From an uncultured bacterium (GTDB taxonomy: Bacteria; Bacillota; Clostridia; Lachnospirales; Lachnospiraceae), in NCBI GenBank assembly GCA_948467735.1, contig CAOKFN010000009.1, positions 39,797 to 103,796 of the forward strand: a stretch of DNA of 64,000 bases, read 5' to 3'. The translations under genes were made by a program, and so were the position numbers. This document shows, in pieces, positions 16,783-24,334 of this stretch. Below the pieces are notes generated by a model. The model worked only from the letters and a program-made list of their open reading frames with translations. It was not told where the DNA came from and searched no databases. How positions within the stretch are numbered: the stretch's first letter is position 1; each line of letters starts with the position of its first letter.

Positions 16783-19302
16783 ATGAAGAATAAAAGCTTG
16801 AAAGCAGTATTAAGCGCAGTACTGGCAGCGGCGATGGCCGCAGGGCCGTCCGTGTCGGCATATGCGGAAGGGCAAAACGGATGGGTAGAAGAACAAGGAC
16901 AGCAGTATTGGTATGAGGACGGCGTAAAGCAGGGAACCGAAGGCCGGGGAAAGGAAATCTACGACCCGGGCTCCGGCGCATGGTACTGGCTGGATGCGGT
17001 GGACGGCGGCAGAAAAGCCGCGGGCAAGGATGTGTATCAGGAATCCGAAGCCGGACAATGGGCGGAGCATGAGGACGGAACCGGGAAATGGGTGCGCTAT
17101 GACGGGGCAGGCCATATGATCAAAGGGTGGGATGTTAATGGGAACGGTACTTATTATTTCGACCCCATATACGGCACCATGGCCAAGGGATGGGTAGAGA
17201 TAGAGGGAAATACCTATTATTTTGACAGGGAAACCGGAATTCAGGCAAGGGGAAATCTAATAATTGACGGGATCCCCTGCTGTTTTAACATAGGCACCGG
17301 CAGGGCCGTCCACAAAGCATGGATTTCCTTGGACGGAAACGAATATTGGTATGAGTACGGCAGGCGGCAGGGCTTGGAAGGCCGCGGCAAGGAAATCTAT
17401 GACGAAGGCTCCGACGCATGGTATTGGCTGGATTCCATAGACCAAGGCAGGAAGGCCGTGAGCAAGGATGTGTATCAGGAATCCGAAGCCGGACAATGGG
17501 CGGAGCATGGGGACGGAACCGGGAAATGGGTGCGCTACGACGCAGAAGGCCATATGGTCAAGGGCTGGAGCGAAAATAGTAAGGGCAGATATTATTTTGA
17601 CCCCATATACGGCACCATGGCCAAGGGAAACGTAATCATTAACGGCGCAGCCTATAGGTTTGATATGGACAGCGGGATTCTGCTGGACGGGGGCACGGAA
17701 TCCGGAACTCCGACGCCGGACCCCACAACGGCTCCGACGGCAGCTCCCACAACGGCTCCGACGGCAGCTCCCACAACGGCCCCGACGGCAGCCCCCACAA
17801 CAGAGCCGACTCCAACCCCGATTCCGCTGTCGGTCAATGCGGAGGAAGTCACCTTATATGGGATGGATCAATGGGCGGAAGAGTATTTGTCCATTCCGGA
17901 TGATTTGTCAGAATCGTTCCAATTAATAGCGAGCGGGCCGTCTAATCTCACATATCGGGTCATCCGCGGCGAATCGGTGGATGTGAGCGGCGACGGGAGG
18001 ATTACGCCAAAATACAAAATAACATATTGGTATGACAAGGGAGGATTTTCGGTGGGATATTCCCGCCCCTTGGATGGGGAGGAACCCTCAAGCGTCACAA
18101 AAGAAATCACTTATGGAGAATTCACGGTTCGTGTGGCGGCGGGAAAGCAGCATGTCGATATTAAGGCAGCGGTTCTGGATTATGCCCCCATATACGCTGA
18201 GCAGGTGATAGATCAGTATATTGCCGAGAACATTACGCTATCCATGACGGCGCACGAGAAAATTGAGCAGGCATGCAGGTTTGCCGCAGGCTATGACTAT
18301 TCCGCGTCCCATTCCGGCGCCGTTTCCATGATTATCTGCGGCGGCGGGGACTGCTGGGCGAGCACGGACGCCATCCTGCGGATTTGTGAAAAAGCGGGGC
18401 TGAAGGCATGGGTGAGGAACGGGAACCGCGACAGCGGCGCCGGAAGAGGGCATAAGAACGCCATGATTGAAGCGGACGGCGTCTATTACGAGGCGGACGC
18501 GGGGTATAATGAGACCGCGCCGAGATATTATTCCATCAAGGAAAGGGATTCTCTGTACAGCTATCGTTACAGCGGCAGTTATTCGGGAATTGAACTGTAC
18601 CAGTATGACGGCCCCGAAGAGATTGCCGTCCATGAGATTCCGGATAAGATTGGCGGGCAGAAGGTGGTAGGAATCGGGAAGGATTTTCTGTCCATGGATA
18701 AAACGGTGACAACGGTAAAGCTGCCGCCCAAGCTTCGATACATTGGGGACAGCGCCTTTAATACATGTACCCAGCTGCAGAACATAGAAATACCAGCGAC
18801 GGTTAAGACGATAGGAAAACGTGTGTTTACTCAGTGCCCAAAGCTGACCAGCCTTACATGCAGCCCGGACAATCCGTATTTTGAGGCGTCCGGCGGATGT
18901 CTATACAATAAGGGCAGGACAGTCCTTTTATATGCGCCTGCGGTGGAAACGCTGGTCGTTCCTGATACCGTGGAAACCATAGGAACCTATGCGTTTTACT
19001 ATAATCCGAATCTTATTTCGGTGACAATGCCGGAGTCCGTGGCCGTTCTGGAAGAAGGCGTGTTTGGACATAGCAACAACTTGGAGGAGGTTGTATTTGA
19101 AGGCAATGGCCTGACCACATTAGGCGATTTTGCGTTTGCGGAGTGTTTTTCTCTGGAAAAAATAGTGCTGCCGGAAAGCCTGACTTCCATAAGCGACACC
19201 GCTTTTTACAGATGTCCTGACTTTATGACGATTTATGTGCCCAAAGGCTCCTATGTGGAGGCCTGTGTCCGGAAGATGGGGTACAATGTTGTCGCTAGGT
19301 AA
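16783..19302 (+). CDS. Secreted surface protein: cell-wall-binding repeats, transglutaminase-like domain, BspA leucine-rich repeats
   Basis: This 839-residue protein has a signal peptide (residues 1-28, ending SVSAYAEG). Two cell-wall-binding blocks like those of the preceding gene follow (residues 30-300), then a Pro/Thr/Ala linker (TTAPTAAP repeats, residues 306-347). Next is a domain with C523 in GGGDCWAST, H556 in GRGHKNAM and D570 in YYEADAGY, spaced like a transglutaminase-like catalytic triad. Residues 626-826 are BspA-type leucine-rich repeats (LRYIGDSAFNTC, LTSISDTAFYRC). The start at 16783 follows AGGAGGGG; 66 extra in-frame codons upstream precede the signal peptide and are rejected. 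It shares modules with 13933-16536, and a broken relative lies at 63654-63880. Confidence 0.9.
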   Translation: MKNKSLKAVLSAVLAAAMAAGPSVSAYAEGQNGWVEEQGQQYWYEDGVKQGTEGRGKEIYDPGSGAWYWLDAVDGGRKAAGKDVYQESEAGQWAEHEDGTGKWVRYDGAGHMIKGWDVNGNGTYYFDPIYGTMAKGWVEIEGNTYYFDRETGIQARGNLIIDGIPCCFNIGTGRAVHKAWISLDGNEYWYEYGRRQGLEGRGKEIYDEGSDAWYWLDSIDQGRKAVSKDVYQESEAGQWAEHGDGTGKWVRYDAEGHMVKGWSENSKGRYYFDPIYGTMAKGNVIINGAAYRFDMDSGILLDGGTESGTPTPDPTTAPTAAPTTAPTAAPTTAPTAAPTTEPTPTPIPLSVNAEEVTLYGMDQWAEEYLSIPDDLSESFQLIASGPSNLTYRVIRGESVDVSGDGRITPKYKITYWYDKGGFSVGYSRPLDGEEPSSVTKEITYGEFTVRVAAGKQHVDIKAAVLDYAPIYAEQVIDQYIAENITLSMTAHEKIEQACRFAAGYDYSASHSGAVSMIICGGGDCWASTDAILRICEKAGLKAWVRNGNRDSGAGRGHKNAMIEADGVYYEADAGYNETAPRYYSIKERDSLYSYRYSGSYSGIELYQYDGPEEIAVHEIPDKIGGQKVVGIGKDFLSMDKTVTTVKLPPKLRYIGDSAFNTCTQLQNIEIPATVKTIGKRVFTQCPKLTSLTCSPDNPYFEASGGCLYNKGRTVLLYAPAVETLVVPDTVETIGTYAFYYNPNLISVTMPESVAVLEEGVFGHSNNLEEVVFEGNGLTTLGDFAFAECFSLEKIVLPESLTSISDTAFYRCPDFMTIYVPKGSYVEACVRKMGYNVVAR

Positions 19303-19475
19303 AACAGTGGGTGAAAAGCTGCTGTGCCTGTCGGCGGCAAAGAATTTTCCAATTGGGAAACCAAGGTTTCCGAAATTTTGTCAGAAGTAACGAGACTGCT
19401 TTATGATTATGCCAATAATGAAAAATACTTGACTTAAATAATGTTTGGATGCATATCATCCCCTGACGCTGCATC

Positions 19476-19504
19476 TCGACTATTGCCTCCTCTTGTGGTA
19501 TACT
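19476..19504 (+). promoter_or_regulatory. Promoter for the Tet-Rae1 fusion gene
   Basis: TCGACT (19476-19481), 17 bp, TATACT (19499-19504), 35 bases before the start codon. Upstream, GGAAACC-AA-GGTTTCC near 19357-19373 could form a hairpin after the previous gene, but it has no T-run. Confidence 0.55.
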
Positions 19505-19538
19505 AAGAAAAGTGTATCTTATGAGAGGAGGCATTTTC

Positions 19539-22478
19539 ATGGGCGGACAGGGAGAAGAAAAGAAATCCGGAAAACGTATCTGCGTGGGCCTGTTAGCTCA
19601 TGTGGACGCCGGAAAAACAACTCTTGCGGAAGGGCTTTTATATACCTGCGGCCGGATACGGAAGCCGGGCAGAGTGGATCACGGGGATGCCTTTTTGGAC
19701 AATTTCTCACAAGAGAGGGAAAGAGGGATTACCATTTTTTCCAAGCAGGCCCGGATCGCATGGGAGGGGCTGGAAATTACCCTGCTGGACACGCCGGGGC
19801 ATGTGGATTTCGCCGCGGAGATGGAGCGGACGCTGCAGGTGCTGGATTACGCTCTGCTGGTAATCAACGGTTCCGACGGGGTGCAGGGGCATACAAGGAC
19901 GCTCTGGCGGCTCTTAAAGCAGTATGGGATTCCGGTTCTCCTCTTTGTGAACAAGATGGATCAGCCGGGGACGGAAAAGGGCAGGCTGTTGGGAGAGCTG
20001 CAGGCGGCGCTGGATTCCGGCTGTCAGGAATTTGGGCCGGAGGCGGAGGGGCGGGGAGAGCAGTTTCTGGAGGAGCTTGCCATGTGCGGGGAAGGCTTGA
20101 TGGAGGAATATCTGGAAACAGGCGGCCTTGCCCGGGAATCCTTGGCGGCGGCCATAAAGGGGAGGCAGGTATTTCCCTGCTATTTCGGTTCGGCTCTGCG
20201 GCTGGACGGAGTGGAGGAGCTTTTGAGGGGAATCAAAAGGTACTGTCTGTGCCCCCAATATCCGGAGGAGTTTGCCGCGAGGGTTTACAAGATTTCAAGG
20301 GACGCGGCCGGAACCCGGCTCACCCATTTAAAGGTGACGGGGGGCGTGCTGAAGGTGAAAATGCCCGTGGGCAACGCGGGAAGCGCCGCATCCGAGGAGG
20401 AGATATGGGAGGAGAAGGCGGATCAGATTCGCATATACGGGGATGGGTCTGGGAAAGCCGGCGGGGATCGGTACTGCACCGTGGAGCAGGTGGAGGCGGG
20501 CGGCATCTGCGCCGTAACAGGATTGAGCAGAACGTTCGCGGGACAGGGGCTGGGGGCGGAGAAACAAAACGGCCTTCCTCTTCTGGAGCCGGTGCTGACC
20601 TATGGGCTGGCGCTGCCGGAAGGCGCGGACGCGGTTTGGGTGCTGGGGCAGCTGCGCAGGCTGGAAGAGGAGGAGCCGCAGCTTCATGTCATTTGGCGGG
20701 AAAATGCCGCCGTCCCCATCCATGTACAGGTGATGGGAGAGGTGCAGATGGAGGTATTGAAACGGCTGATTCAGGAGCGCTTCGGCTTGGAGGTGGAATT
20801 TGCGGACGGGCATATCGTCTACAAGGAAACCATAGGGGGCGCCGCAGTGGGAATCGGCCATTTTGAGCCTCTGCGCCATTATGCGGAGGTGCATCTGCTG
20901 CTGGAGCCGGGAGAGCCGGGCAGCGGCATGCAGTTCGGAACGGCCTGCAGCGAGGATGTGCTGGACAGGAACTGGCAGAGGCTGATTTTGTACCATCTGG
21001 AAGAAAAATCCCATCCGGGGGTGCTGACCGGTTCGCCTCTGACGGATATGAAAATTACTCTTCTGACCGGACGCGCCCACAAAAAGCATACGGAGGGCGG
21101 AGATTTCAGACAGGCGGCATATCGTGCGCTCAGGCAGGGGCTGATGGGGAGCAAAAGCCTGCTGCTGGAACCGATTTTTTCGTTTACGCTGGAGGTGCCT
21201 GCGGGGCAGATCGGCCGGGCCATGTCCGATATCCGCAGAATGCAGGGAAGCTTTGGGCCGCCTGTGACCCAAGGGGAATATGCCGTGCTTACGGGCAGCG
21301 TTCCGGCGGCGGAGATGAAGGATTATCAGAGGGAAGTGAACGCCTATACCAGAGGGATGGGCAGGCTCTCCTGCAGCCTGAAAGGGTATGAGCCCTGCCA
21401 CAATGCGCAGGAGGTCATAGAGCAGTTTGGCTATCAGCCGGAGGAGGATTTGGAATATCCCTGCTCCTCGGTATTCTGCGCCCATGGGGCCGGATTTGTG
21501 GTGGGCTGGGAGCAGGTGCCGGAATATGCCCATATGGAGAGCGGCTGGGTCCCCCCGGCGGAGGCTTCGGAGGAGCCTGTGGAGGCCTTGGCGCCTAAAA
21601 AGGCCCTGCCGGACGGCGCAGGGAGCAGGTCGGATTATATTACGCTGGAGGAAATCGACGAAATTTTCAAGCGCACCTACGGAAAAAGCGCTCAGGATTA
21701 TGCGCCCTATCGATATCATAAGCGGAATACGGGAAGCGGGAAAGAGGCGGAAGGCCGGATTCAGGAGGAAGCGCAGAGAGGGGCGGAGGGCCGGCATCAG
21801 GAGGAAGCGCAGAGAGGGTTGGAAGGCCGGCCTCAGGCGGAAGCGCAGAGAGGGGCGGAAGGCCGGCCTCAGGCGGAAGCGCAGAGAAGGCCGGAAAGTC
21901 AGCTGCGGCCGGAAGGCCGGAGGGAGAAAGGGGCGGGCTGTTCGGAGGGGGCAGTGTCCGGGCAGGGGGGCAGGAAACCGTCCTCTGCGGGGGCGGCGAA
22001 AAAGGAAGAGTATCTGCTGGTGGACGGATACAATATCATTTTTGCATGGGAGGAGCTGCGGAGCCTTGCGAAAATCAATATCGACAGCGCAAGGGACAAG
22101 CTCATGGATATCTGCTGTAATTATCAGGGATTTACGGAATGCACCTTGATTCTTGTGTTTGACGCTTACAAGGTGAAAGGGAATCCCGGCTCTATCGGCA
22201 AATTCCATAATATTTATGTGGTCTATACGAAGGAAGCGGAGACGGCGGATCAATATATTGAGAAGACCGTGCATAACATCGGCAGGAAATATGAAGTGAC
22301 CGTAGCAACATCCGACGCGCTGGAACAGATGATTATATGGGGGGAAGGCGCCATACGTCTGTCTGCGAAAGGTTTTCGGGAGGCGGTGGATTCCGCCGCG
22401 AGGACATTGCGGGAGAGATGCCCGCAGAAACCGCAGACATTTAATCCGGTTTGTATTCCGGAGCGGGAGGAGGGGTGA
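19539..22478 (+). CDS. Tet(M/O)-like ribosomal translation GTPase fused to a Rae1/YacP NYN nuclease domain
   Basis: Residues 1-690 or so match the ribosomal-protection GTPases (EF-G relatives). G1 is AHVDAGKTT, then RERGITI, G3 DTPGHVDF and G4 NKMD, then EF-G-like domains ending with the FSFTLEVPAGQIGRAMSDIR segment. Residues 738-785 are a repeat-rich linker. Residues 825-965 are a NYN domain (LLVDGYNIIFAW, LILVFDAYKVKG, ADQYIEKTVH, VATSDALEQ) of the YacP/Rae1 family; Rae1 of B. subtilis cuts mRNA in the ribosomal A site. The start at 19539 follows AGGAGG. The fused gene suggests a factor that enters the A site and cleaves or rescues there. Tetracycline resistance cannot be assumed. Confidence 0.88.
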   Translation: MGGQGEEKKSGKRICVGLLAHVDAGKTTLAEGLLYTCGRIRKPGRVDHGDAFLDNFSQERERGITIFSKQARIAWEGLEITLLDTPGHVDFAAEMERTLQVLDYALLVINGSDGVQGHTRTLWRLLKQYGIPVLLFVNKMDQPGTEKGRLLGELQAALDSGCQEFGPEAEGRGEQFLEELAMCGEGLMEEYLETGGLARESLAAAIKGRQVFPCYFGSALRLDGVEELLRGIKRYCLCPQYPEEFAARVYKISRDAAGTRLTHLKVTGGVLKVKMPVGNAGSAASEEEIWEEKADQIRIYGDGSGKAGGDRYCTVEQVEAGGICAVTGLSRTFAGQGLGAEKQNGLPLLEPVLTYGLALPEGADAVWVLGQLRRLEEEEPQLHVIWRENAAVPIHVQVMGEVQMEVLKRLIQERFGLEVEFADGHIVYKETIGGAAVGIGHFEPLRHYAEVHLLLEPGEPGSGMQFGTACSEDVLDRNWQRLILYHLEEKSHPGVLTGSPLTDMKITLLTGRAHKKHTEGGDFRQAAYRALRQGLMGSKSLLLEPIFSFTLEVPAGQIGRAMSDIRRMQGSFGPPVTQGEYAVLTGSVPAAEMKDYQREVNAYTRGMGRLSCSLKGYEPCHNAQEVIEQFGYQPEEDLEYPCSSVFCAHGAGFVVGWEQVPEYAHMESGWVPPAEASEEPVEALAPKKALPDGAGSRSDYITLEEIDEIFKRTYGKSAQDYAPYRYHKRNTGSGKEAEGRIQEEAQRGAEGRHQEEAQRGLEGRPQAEAQRGAEGRPQAEAQRRPESQLRPEGRREKGAGCSEGAVSGQGGRKPSSAGAAKKEEYLLVDGYNIIFAWEELRSLAKINIDSARDKLMDICCNYQGFTECTLILVFDAYKVKGNPGSIGKFHNIYVVYTKEAETADQYIEKTVHNIGRKYEVTVATSDALEQMIIWGEGAIRLSAKGFREAVDSAARTLRERCPQKPQTFNPVCIPEREEG
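21750..21893 (+). repeat. 36-bp coding minisatellite in the linker of the Tet-Rae1 fusion
   Basis: Four units encode EGRxQxEAQRGx (12 residues each), joining the GTPase part to the NYN domain. The linker is rich in Arg, Gln and Glu, unlike the Gly/Asp-rich AddA repeats. Confidence 0.9.
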
Positions 22479-22502
22479 GCCGCAGAAACGGCTTCTTTTA
22501 TC
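22478..22502 (+). terminator. Possible weak terminator after the Tet-Rae1 fusion
   Basis: AGCCG-cagaaa-CGGCT forms a short stem followed by TCTTTTATC right after the stop codon. Confidence 0.45.
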
Positions 22503-22581
22503 TCGGCGGCTCGCAGTCTTTTCAGAAAAATTGCAGCATCATGGCCGCAGGCTGCCGGACATGTATTTAGGAGGAAACGAC

Positions 22582-23028
22582 ATGACATATCGGGAAGAAG
22601 TAAAAGACCTGTTTTCCGTCTCTGACGACTATTATTTCGCTCACTGTATCAGCGCGGATTTCGCCATGGGAAAAGGAATTGTTCTTGAGTTCAACAAACG
22701 ATTTGATATGAAAAACAGACTGCGCAGCAGGCGGCCGGGGTATTTGGAGCAGTATGTGAACGGGCGGCTGGGCGGCGACTGTATTTTAGAGGATCGCGTG
22801 CTGAATCTTGTCACGAAAGAACGTTATTTTCACAAACCCACCCTCGCCACCATGAAAACCGCTCTGGAAAAAATGAAAGAAATCTGTGAAAAAGAGGGCA
22901 TACGCAGGATTGCCATGCCCGCCATCGGCGCAGGGCTTGACCGTTTAAAGTGGGAAGATGTGGCGGCGCGGATAAAGGAAGTGTTCGGCGGTACGGAAAT
23001 AGAAATATTAGTATGCAGGTTACAGTAA
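22582..23028 (+). CDS. Macrodomain protein, TARG1/DarG-like ADP-ribosyl hydrolase
   Basis: This 148-residue protein is a single macrodomain. HCISADFAMGKGIVLEFNKRF and KPTLATMKTALEKM...AMPAIGAGLDRLKWEDVAARI match the TARG1 (OARD1) and DarG branch, which removes ADP-ribose from glutamate or from DNA bases and hydrolyses O-acetyl-ADP-ribose. The start at 22582 follows AGGAGGAA. No DarT-like ADP-ribosyltransferase is next to it and the DarG C-terminal domain is missing, so a stand-alone hydrolase is the simplest reading. Confidence 0.85.
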   Translation: MTYREEVKDLFSVSDDYYFAHCISADFAMGKGIVLEFNKRFDMKNRLRSRRPGYLEQYVNGRLGGDCILEDRVLNLVTKERYFHKPTLATMKTALEKMKEICEKEGIRRIAMPAIGAGLDRLKWEDVAARIKEVFGGTEIEILVCRLQ

Positions 23029-23144
23029 ATAATCTTAAAATCGTTACATTGGGCGGGTATGATATTTGCAAAAGGAAGCCGACGGGCATGGGCGCGTGCC
23101 CATGGGGCATTGGGGACGAAATACATCAAAAAGGAGGAAATGAT

Positions 23145-24263
23145 ATGAACAGAAAACAAATGGAGGCCGCTAAAGAGGCCATGGCCGAATGGCTGGCCCA
23201 TCCGGCGGAGCTGGGCCATGCCCCGGCAAAGATTGAGTGTGCGAGGGAGTTTGACCTGTATGATCTGCACTACTATATTTTTAAATATAAGAAAAACCTG
23301 CTGGGGAAATGGCTGCTTGGCGTCTGCGGCGGATATGAGGGGAACGATTTGGAGCATTGCGGCCATGTTTTCAGCGAGATGGAGGAGTATGACGAGGCCA
23401 AAGCCGTGGAGCAGGCTTCCGCCTTGGTGGAATCGATGCGCTCTTATTGGATGGAGCAGGCGGAGCAGGCGGAGAAGCAGAAGGAAAATGCGGGTACATT
23501 TGTGGATTGTGTACTGTTTAAGGAAGCCAAGTGGGACAAGGAAGCCCTTCTGCGGGATTTGAAAGAAACATGGGGCATTGAAGATGAGCCTGACGAGGCC
23601 GGGGGTTCCGAAGGAGACGGAGCAGCCGGAGAGGCTGAGAGTGATGACGACGACGTGCTCGTTATCAGCTGTCAGGGGACGATGCTTGCCGTTTCCATGA
23701 TGCCCGGACCCGTTCCCAATGGGGAAGCGGAGGAAGCGGCGGCCAAAAACTTTATGTGGCCGGAGGGCGTGGAACGGGTGAAGAGCCATGGGGCGCATCT
23801 GCTGGTGACGGTGATGCGGGGGGTTCTCTCTCCTTTGGAAAGCGGCAGGATGCTTGTCATGGCCGCGGCCTCCGCCTGTAAGCAGGAAGGCGCGCTGGGT
23901 GTTTACACGGGAGATGTGGTCTATGACGCGGAACAATATCTTCGCTTTTCCGATATGCTGAAGGAAGGCCAATTCCCCATCCTTAACTTAGTCTGGGTTG
24001 GACTTTACAATGGCAAAAAGGGAATTTGCGGCTATACGGGCGGGATGAGGCGCTTGGGATATGACGAGATGGAGGTAGTGGACAGCCATGCCGATGCCGA
24101 AACCCTTCATGGTTTCCTCCTTGACATTGTCGGCTATGTGATTAACGAAAATGTGATTCTGCGGGATGGGGAGACCATAGGCTTTTCTGCGGAGCAGAAG
24201 CTGCCAATCAGCAGAAGCAGGGGGATTGCGGTGGAAGGCGAGAGTCTGAAAATTGGTTTTTGA
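23145..24263 (+). CDS. DUF4261-domain protein of unknown function
   Basis: This 372-residue soluble protein starts behind AAGGAGGAAA. The C-terminal half (residues 165-372) resembles the DUF4261 family, with VISCQGTMLAVSMMPGPVPNGEAEEAA near its start and PILNLVWVGLYNGKKGICGYTGGM and LHGFLLDIVGYVINENVILRDG further on. The N-terminal half is acidic and helical, with a run of Asp/Glu (about residues 145-165) between halves. No catalytic motif is apparent. A strong terminator follows. Confidence 0.7.
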   Translation: MNRKQMEAAKEAMAEWLAHPAELGHAPAKIECAREFDLYDLHYYIFKYKKNLLGKWLLGVCGGYEGNDLEHCGHVFSEMEEYDEAKAVEQASALVESMRSYWMEQAEQAEKQKENAGTFVDCVLFKEAKWDKEALLRDLKETWGIEDEPDEAGGSEGDGAAGEAESDDDDVLVISCQGTMLAVSMMPGPVPNGEAEEAAAKNFMWPEGVERVKSHGAHLLVTVMRGVLSPLESGRMLVMAAASACKQEGALGVYTGDVVYDAEQYLRFSDMLKEGQFPILNLVWVGLYNGKKGICGYTGGMRRLGYDEMEVVDSHADAETLHGFLLDIVGYVINENVILRDGETIGFSAEQKLPISRSRGIAVEGESLKIGF

Positions 24264-24290
24264 GCTCTTTTTTAACAGTCGGCCCTAGTC

Positions 24291-24320
24291 AAAAGCCCCG
24301 CAGACTGCTGCGGGGTTTTT
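24291..24320. terminator. Bidirectional terminator between convergent genes
   Basis: CCCCGCAG (24295-24302) and CTGCGGGG (24307-24314) form an 8-bp stem with TTTTT after it on the plus strand and AAAA before it, so it can serve both the DUF4261 gene and the minus-strand GH2 gene. Confidence 0.9.
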
Positions 24321-24334
24321 GATGACTGCCTGTT

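Noticed and set aside
19445..20866. A 473-codon plus-strand frame overlapping the Tet-Rae1 gene
   Set aside because: It is Gly/Arg-rich with no motif, in the alternative frame of a clearly coding region.
19539..21700. Calling the GTPase a tetracycline-resistance gene
   Set aside because: The protein is related to Tet(M/O) but divergent and fused to a nuclease-like domain; resistance cannot be inferred from sequence.
20328..22274. A 648-codon minus-strand open frame
   Set aside because: It lies opposite the Tet-Rae1 fusion, has no family similarity and is rich in Pro, Arg, His and Leu as expected for the complement of a GC-rich gene.
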